NCBI GenBank assembly: GCA_964349045.1
Contig: CAYGFI010000186.1
Location: 1-8,723, forward strand
DNA from: JACJXF01 sp964349045
GTDB taxonomy: Bacteria; Bacteroidota; Bacteroidia; Bacteroidales; GCA-2748055
DNA length: 8,723 nt
Direction of reading: 5' to 3'
The position numbers were made by a program, and so were the translations under genes. Within the stretch, counting starts at the first letter, position 1, and each line of letters opens with the position of its first letter. Of this stretch, positions 4,398-8,723 are shown in pieces. The notes beneath the pieces were generated by a model. It saw nothing but the letters and a program-made list of their open reading frames with translations, was not told where the DNA came from and did not search any database.

Positions 4398-4802
4398 TTA
4401 TTGGTTGATGTGTCGTTCTACCGCATTAAAAATTCTTTTAGCAACGTCAAGGTTAACATTTGTCTCTTCATTTGAGGGCGAAAAATATTTAGGACCCGGA
4501 TACCTATCTGTTTCATAATAGTCACTGATTATCAATATGTCATCAATATTCACTTCAGAAATTTCAATTTTTGTTTTTACGAATTCGAATAATGGAAGTA
4601 ACGCATGGGTTCGTGGTATACTGATTCCATAATATGCATAAACAGCTTTAAATGCTTTTTCCAATGTTTGGTGTATATCTATGGCAATCACATCCGTATA
4701 ATGATTGTGACTAAACAGCAAAATGGCTGTATCAAGATTGCGTTTTGATATTTCGAGCCATTCTATGGCATAAGGTTTATTAGGCATAGATTGTTTTGCC
4801 AT
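4398..4802 (-). CDS. HEPN-domain protein of an MNT-HEPN pair
   Basis: The 134-aa product from the ATG at 4802 is alpha-helical with the HEPN (PF05168-like) pattern: WLEISKRNLDTAILLF, then DIHQTLEKAFKAVYAYYG, a short PRTHALLPL turn, and DYYETDRYPGP near residues 95-104. It follows an MNT nucleotidyltransferase gene with a 23-bp overlap. In characterised MntA-HepT pairs the HEPN protein is an RNase toxin and the MNT protein blocks it by AMPylating a tyrosine near the RX4HXY motif. I do not find an RX4-6H motif here (candidate arginines R21, R64, R100 and R123 are not followed by histidine at that distance), so RNase activity is in doubt. A longer frame from 4895 overlaps MNT too far; the chosen ATG has an AAAGAGA stretch upstream. 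A start at 4787 is also possible. Confidence 0.85.
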   Translation of the reverse strand: MAKQSMPNKPYAIEWLEISKRNLDTAILLFSHNHYTDVIAIDIHQTLEKAFKAVYAYYGISIPRTHALLPLFEFVKTKIEISEVNIDDILIISDYYETDRYPGPKYFSPSNEETNVNLDVAKRIFNAVERHINQ

Positions 4803-5103
4803 TATAATAAATCTCTTTATAAAATAAATCGCCCATTTCAATTCGCTTCTGTATCCTTTGTTCGTTGTCAACCAGGATATCGAATGTATAACCAAGCTTG
4901 CCTAGTTTAAACCACAATGCTTTTTTTAATTTGATCCTGAAGTCTCGTGTTTCATTTTCAGGTATATTCTTGATAACCAATAGGTCAATATCGCTATTCT
5001 TATTGGGTGTGCCGTGGGCGTATGAGCCGAAAAGAATGACCTTTTCAATTTCATACTGTTTCAGAATAGCAGTTATTTCTGATAATATATTTTCAGTATC
5101 CAT
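4780..5103 (-). CDS. MNT-type minimal nucleotidyltransferase
   Basis: This 107-aa protein has the complete nucleotidyltransferase core: LFGSYAHGTPNKNSDIDLLV with G26-S27 and the metal-binding D38 and D40, and a third aspartate D75 in YTFDILVDN. These bind Mg-ATP in the DNA polymerase beta superfamily. In MNT-HEPN modules this protein acts as antitoxin, transferring AMP to the HEPN partner. The start ATG at 5103 directly precedes MDTENILSEITAIL, a usual N-terminal helix for the family. The 3' end overlaps the HEPN gene by 23 bp, so the two are translated together. It lies 88 bp downstream of the AbiEii gene, with only an imperfect TAACTTCG -7 element between them, so read-through from upstream is plausible. 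Confidence 0.92.
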   Translation of the reverse strand: MDTENILSEITAILKQYEIEKVILFGSYAHGTPNKNSDIDLLVIKNIPENETRDFRIKLKKALWFKLGKLGYTFDILVDNEQRIQKRIEMGDLFYKEIYYNGKTIYA

Positions 5104-5191
5104 TGGTTTTTTATAATTGTACTACGAAGTTACAAAGGTTTTTTACAAATATCTCAATATTCGTAATCTTTATCCTTTCCCTTTACAAGGA

Positions 5192-5872
5192 TTAAACCGA
5201 TTTTGAAATATTCTCAGATCCATCAAGAATACCTGTAATTATTTGTTCAAGGCGAACAGTAAACCATTCAGCAGGCTGAGCTTCGCCAATCCAATTAATT
5301 TCCTGTAGTTTCTCCATAGGGAATTGTTCCAGAACTTCAGCAACATTTATCGGGTTTACCCAAATATCTTTTTCGGAAGCGTCAATGAGTATATTTTCCC
5401 AATTAAACGTTAATGTTTCACAAATATAAATGATATCAACTACGTCCCTGGCAGTATGACGTCCTAAAGCTGTCAGCTTATTCGACAGAATGTTTTGCAA
5501 ATTATCGGTTCTTATGAAAACAGGGGTAATAACAGGTGTTCCATATCGAAAAGGTACATCATTTACAAAATCCAGTTTTAATGAATTTTCACCTTCAAAA
5601 ACAAAAAAACGGGCAAATCCCTCGTCCATAACCGTAGTCTCTAAATGATGTCCAACTGTGGTAAGCGCTTTTAAAACCTTGTTAACCTGTGATTTAAAAT
5701 CAGTTACTCCGTTAACAAAAAAATCAAGATCGTCGGAATAGCGATGATGCAGGTATGCCCGGCTTAGAGCTGTACCGCCTGTAAGATAGAATCCAACCGG
5801 AAGATTACCAACTATTTCAAGTACCTTATCTTGAAGTGGGTACGCCGTATTTTGATAATAATCGTCGCGCAT
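5192..5872 (-). CDS. AbiEii-type nucleotidyltransferase toxin
   Basis: The 226-aa product shows the AbiEii/AbiGii (PF08843) motifs: FYLTGGTALSRAYL with G32-G33, the RYSDDLDFF metal-binding motif (D48, D50), a third catalytic-type aspartate in LKLDFVNDVPF (D101), and NKLTALGRHTARDVVDIIYI (K132, R138, R142, D143, D146). AbiEii enzymes are nucleotidyltransferase toxins of abortive-infection systems; characterised relatives use NTPs and some add nucleotides to tRNA ends. All the core residues are present, so activity is expected. The start overlaps the upstream 102-aa gene by 47 bp, an unusually long overlap; no other in-frame Met precedes the YPLQDKVLEI segment conserved near the N-terminus, so this start is kept. 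The upstream partner is not a classical AbiEi winged-helix antitoxin. No clear Shine-Dalgarno is seen. Confidence 0.92.
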   Translation of the reverse strand: MRDDYYQNTAYPLQDKVLEIVGNLPVGFYLTGGTALSRAYLHHRYSDDLDFFVNGVTDFKSQVNKVLKALTTVGHHLETTVMDEGFARFFVFEGENSLKLDFVNDVPFRYGTPVITPVFIRTDNLQNILSNKLTALGRHTARDVVDIIYICETLTFNWENILIDASEKDIWVNPINVAEVLEQFPMEKLQEINWIGEAQPAEWFTVRLEQIITGILDGSENISKSV

Positions 5873-6134
5873 TGGTATAATAAGTGCGTCGTTGAACAGG
5901 AAACAGTTTCCGGATGGACGCGTCGGTTAGTAACATGAGTAAATTTTGTTTTCCCACAAGCTTAATTAGCTCATACCATTTGAGGCTATTAAGCGCTTTT
6001 ATAAAAATCTGGTCATCGTTCCGGAATGTTTCAACCGGATTGGAAAGAATTTTATTTGTAATTTCCGACCTCCGGTTTTCCGGTATATCCCAGAGCATAG
6101 CTCTTAACTTAGCATCTAACCCGATAATCTGCAT
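5826..6134 (-). CDS. 102-aa probable antitoxin partner of AbiEii (family not recognised with certainty)
   Basis: The product begins MQIIGLDAKLRAMLWDIP and continues with a RRSEITNKIL segment, a KWYELIKLVGKQNLLMLL helix and a C-terminal RTYYTNARRLLSKYG segment rich in arginine. The arrangement (LWD motif, a helical middle, a basic end) resembles short uncharacterised proteins that often precede AbiEii genes in Bacteroidota, but it lacks the length and layout of AbiEi (about 200-300 aa with N-terminal winged helix). The basic helices suggest nucleic-acid binding; this is inference. It overlaps the toxin gene by 47 bp and begins 35 bp after the polysaccharide export gene, without a visible promoter or terminator between, so it may be transcribed from the capsule-gene promoter. 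Its role as antitoxin follows from position only. Confidence 0.8.
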   Translation of the reverse strand: MQIIGLDAKLRAMLWDIPENRRSEITNKILSNPVETFRNDDQIFIKALNSLKWYELIKLVGKQNLLMLLTDASIRKLFPVQRRTYYTNARRLLSKYGVPTSR

Positions 6135-6168
6135 GGATGATGTTTTGGAATTTATATTACCTGGTAAA

Positions 6169-8625
6169 TTATGGGTTTATTGTCTTCATAATAGTAACTA
6201 AAATCATCGCCACAGAGGCCATTGCCGTTCCAAAACTCAATGCTTCAGCGGAAGACCTTCTCTGCTTTTTCTCTTTTATCGGCACAATTATCTCAGAGCC
6301 TGGCTCAATCCGGGGATAATTTTTAATGGTGAATAAATTACGGGTACGGTCCACGGATCCATTGGCATATAACACATATGCTCTTGTTGTCTTCGCATCA
6401 TCGGTATACCCCCCTGCATTGTCGATATAGTTCCTGAATGAATAGTTCCTGTCGTACCTTACGGTTACCGGGTAGAGCAAAGCTCCGCTTAGCCTTACGG
6501 TTTGCAGTTCCTGTGGAATTTGCAGGACATCGCCGGGCCGGATCAGTAAATCGTACTTGCTTCCCGGTCGCGCCATGATCTTTTCGAGGTCGATCCCGAT
6601 TGTCTGGTTTCTTTCGCTTGATAAGGTATTTGCCAATAAGGTATCTTCGGATTGCAGACTGATATTTGCCAGGGTCCTCAGCCTTTCTCTTTCATCAACC
6701 GTCATCACTCTTTCCAGCCTGGCTCCTTGTGGATATGCTTCGTGCGTGAGCCCGCCGGAGCGTTTTAGCAGGTCCGAGATCCTTTCATCTTTACTGGAAA
6801 TACTGTATGAGCCCGGAAAATTAACTTCTCCCTCCACCCTTGCAGTGACCTGTACTTCATAACCCGGTGAACGGCGAATAAAAATCCTGTCGAAGGGTTC
6901 GAGTTTAAACAAGGATGCTGAATCCGATAACCTCAGGTCCTTGCTGATCTGAAAAGTAAAAATATCCGCAATTATATGGGTTGAGGCAACTGCATATTCG
7001 TCCTTAACTCTTCTGGCAATTTCAATCCGCGCTAATGATGCAGATTCCGACAAGCCTCCTGCCATGATAATTACATCCTGCAGGCTTGTGTTGTATTTAT
7101 AAGGGAATCTCCCCGGATTTTGAACTGCTCCATCAATCTGGAAATAAAATTCTTCCTGTAAATCAAAAATCGATGGAATGACTATTATATCTTCACGTTT
7201 TAAGGAAACATCAGGAATTTTTCCTGCAATTAAGCCGGATAAATCAATTGAAATAATCTCGGTACTTAAGTCCTCCCTTAATCTATATAATAAAGTGCGC
7301 GAGAGGAAGACATCTTCGCGCAATCCTTCTGCTTTTTCAATAAGTTTCAGCAGGCTTAAGCCTTCATCGAGGGAATATACACCCGGGCGCCATATGGCTC
7401 CCCTGATCACGACCCTGTTTTCAAACCGGTTTAAAATGGGCTCAACCACTACATTATCTCCATCCTGTAAAGCGAATCCCGGAAATTCTGCAGAAGGGAT
7501 ATCGAGGATCTGTTTTTCACGGGAGGTATTCCTGTAAATCTTGATCCTGTGACTGTATGCCTGGTCGGTAAACCCGCCGGCAAATCCGATCAGATCGCTT
7601 AATTTTTCGGAAGAGATCAACTCATAAATGGCAGGGCGCTTAACTTCTCCGCTTAGTCTCACCCGGGTTTTATATGGGTTTACCTTAATAATATCCTGAT
7701 CGTTTAACCGGACATCTATGCTTTTATCCGCATTTAACAAAAAATCATATACATCAAGATTGGCTATGATTTTATTATCTCTTACAATATCTATATTTCT
7801 TAATGATCCATTGATATTGGGGCCTCCGGAAAGATAAAGTGCATTGAAAGCAGTTGATAATGAACTAAGTGTATAGGATCCCGGGAGGTTTACCTCACCA
7901 AGAAGCACTACTTTTATGCTACGCAGGTTCCCAAGGCTGACCTGTGCATATGTATTGGGATGTGGGCCTTTTAAACCCGAATAAATAGAAGATAGCCTGC
8001 TGACCAGTTTATCAGTGGCTTTTTCGATGGTCAGCCCGGTAACCGCGATAGGTCCAATATTATCAATAACAATAAATCCATCCGGTGAAACGGTTAACTG
8101 GTAGTTTTGCTGGGAGGCTCCCCAGATGTCGATGATCAATCCGTCTCCTGGTCCAAGCTGATAGTCGACAGGTGTCGGGACATTAACGCCTGGTTCAAAA
8201 GTGAGGTTTTCAGAATTAAATAATGAATAACCAAAAAAACTTCCCCGCGCATCAAAGGTCCTGGAAACTTCTTCCTCAACGATATTCTCCTGGTTTCTTG
8301 ATCTGTCTGCGGTAGCCGGAGCAGTGGAAGATACAGCTCCACTATTAATTTTATTTATCCTTTCCCTGAGTTTTGACAGTTCACTCTGGGGCATACCTTT
8401 TGCCAGGGCAGCAGCCTCTATTTGTTGCTGTGAATAGCCGCTGGCCTGCGCCCTGCTAAGAAGCTGTTTTATCTGGGCGTCAGATACTTCATCGACATTT
8501 ATACGGCTAAAGTCGGCTGAAGAAAGATCATTGGTCTGTGCATGTGATGAAACAGGCACAATAAGTAATGTAAAAGAGAAAACAGCCAAAGTGAGAAGAA
8601 AGGCTTTAATACTTCGGTAAAACAT
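6169..8625 (-). CDS. Multi-SLBB polysaccharide export protein (Wza-like outer-membrane translocon)
   Basis: From the ATG at 8625 the protein has 818 residues; a TTG three codons upstream is possible but less likely. Residues 1-29 form a Sec signal peptide ending SSHA before QTND, with no lipobox cysteine, unlike enteric Wza. A helical segment follows (VDEVSDAQIKQLLSRAQASG to SELSKLRERI, about 43-92), then a Poly_export domain (YQLGPGDGLIIDIWG onward, about 155-235) and about six SLBB units beginning near 238, 323, 405, 494, 596 and 709, marked by GEVNLPGSY, GEVKRPAIY, GAIWRPGVY, GAVQNPGRF, GEVNFPGSY and GALLYPVTV. A predicted transmembrane helix (about 797-813) near the C-terminus follows a basic KEKKQRR stretch. 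It is longer than E. coli Wza (about 380 aa), as in many Bacteroidota homologues. It should export capsule or exopolysaccharide across the outer membrane. No chain-length or glycosyltransferase gene follows in this window. Confidence 0.95.
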   Translation of the reverse strand: MFYRSIKAFLLTLAVFSFTLLIVPVSSHAQTNDLSSADFSRINVDEVSDAQIKQLLSRAQASGYSQQQIEAAALAKGMPQSELSKLRERINKINSGAVSSTAPATADRSRNQENIVEEEVSRTFDARGSFFGYSLFNSENLTFEPGVNVPTPVDYQLGPGDGLIIDIWGASQQNYQLTVSPDGFIVIDNIGPIAVTGLTIEKATDKLVSRLSSIYSGLKGPHPNTYAQVSLGNLRSIKVVLLGEVNLPGSYTLSSLSTAFNALYLSGGPNINGSLRNIDIVRDNKIIANLDVYDFLLNADKSIDVRLNDQDIIKVNPYKTRVRLSGEVKRPAIYELISSEKLSDLIGFAGGFTDQAYSHRIKIYRNTSREKQILDIPSAEFPGFALQDGDNVVVEPILNRFENRVVIRGAIWRPGVYSLDEGLSLLKLIEKAEGLREDVFLSRTLLYRLREDLSTEIISIDLSGLIAGKIPDVSLKREDIIVIPSIFDLQEEFYFQIDGAVQNPGRFPYKYNTSLQDVIIMAGGLSESASLARIEIARRVKDEYAVASTHIIADIFTFQISKDLRLSDSASLFKLEPFDRIFIRRSPGYEVQVTARVEGEVNFPGSYSISSKDERISDLLKRSGGLTHEAYPQGARLERVMTVDERERLRTLANISLQSEDTLLANTLSSERNQTIGIDLEKIMARPGSKYDLLIRPGDVLQIPQELQTVRLSGALLYPVTVRYDRNYSFRNYIDNAGGYTDDAKTTRAYVLYANGSVDRTRNLFTIKNYPRIEPGSEIIVPIKEKKQRRSSAEALSFGTAMASVAMILVTIMKTINP

Positions 8626-8712
8626 AAACTGCAATTTATAAGTTAAGAATCCCGTTAAATTAAATTACTTTAGGCAGAAATGCTAAAACTATTATCTGCT
8701 TTTAATCCGCGC

Positions 8713-8720
8713 CAAAGATA
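8713..8720 (-). promoter_or_regulatory. Bacteroidota -7 element upstream of the polysaccharide export gene
   Basis: The minus strand reads TATCTTTG at 8720-8713, a full match to TAnnTTTG, 87 bp upstream of the ATG at 8625. Transcription would start near 8706 and leave a leader of about 80 nt. The -33 element would lie outside the window. No hairpin attenuator is evident in the AT-rich leader. Confidence 0.5.
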
Positions 8721-8723
8721 ATG

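Noticed and set aside
4803..4895. Upstream extension of the HEPN gene to 4895
   Set aside because: It would overlap the MNT gene by over 100 bp, and the added residues do not fit the HEPN N-terminus; the ATG at 4802 is better placed.
7178..7537. 119-codon plus-strand open frame (and other plus-strand frames over the export gene)
   Set aside because: They are antisense shadows of the long SLBB coding sequence, without start signals or family patterns.

Overview
The window reads as accessory DNA from a member of the Bacteroidota, most likely a Bacteroidales-like environmental lineage in draft assembly (a run of 10 N at 1302-1311). The grounds are TAnnTTTG-type promoter elements (TATCTTTG at three places), mostly weak or absent Shine-Dalgarno sequences, AT-rich spacers full of degenerate repeats, and families common in that phylum: a large multi-SLBB polysaccharide export protein, four-helix-bundle proteins, and AlbA_2 proteins. 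The assignment is inferred from style and family content; there is no rRNA or marker gene to prove it.

Every supportable gene is on the minus strand, so reading runs from right to left. At the right is one long gene (8625-6169) for a Wza-like outer-membrane polysaccharide export protein with about six SLBB units and a C-terminal membrane helix. It has a consensus -7 promoter element near the window edge. The expected next gene of a capsule locus (a chain-length determinant) does not follow. Instead, 35 bp downstream, a chain of toxin-antitoxin or abortive-infection-like modules begins: (1) a 102-aa partner plus an AbiEii-type nucleotidyltransferase (6134-5192, 47-bp overlap); (2) an MNT nucleotidyltransferase plus HEPN pair (5103-4398, 23-bp overlap); (3) two AlbA_2/HATPase_c_4-type genes, one a 5'-truncated, internally deleted remnant (4378-4070) and one nearly full length but without its usual C-terminal winged helix (3883-2705); (4) a small antitoxin plus VapC PIN toxin (2200-1611, 7-bp overlap); (5) a second antitoxin plus VapC PIN toxin (1354-624, 10-bp overlap); (6) a four-helix-bundle gene (590-198) broken by a short palindromic insertion; and (7) at the left edge the first 15 codons of a probable HicB-like antitoxin (47-1).

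The spacers carry repeats. An exact 49-bp repeat lies in inverted orientation on both sides of the intact AlbA_2 gene (2482-2530 and 3921-3969). Purine-rich tandem GGGAGTA-type runs lie on both sides of the same gene. A 20-bp perfect palindrome is at 172-191. A palindromic insertion at 399-441 places an in-frame TGA in the four-helix-bundle gene. Some repeats supply gene boundaries: the VapC gene ending at 624 takes its last codons and stop from one, and the AlbA_2 start codon sits in another.

Together this looks like an accumulation site for small stress and defence modules downstream of a surface-polysaccharide gene, with gene decay and repeat traffic visible. I see no single complete new multi-gene system that I would assert. 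The best candidates for something undescribed are the non-AbiEi partner of AbiEii, the HEPN protein without a visible RX4-6H motif, and the short in-frame palindromic insertion.
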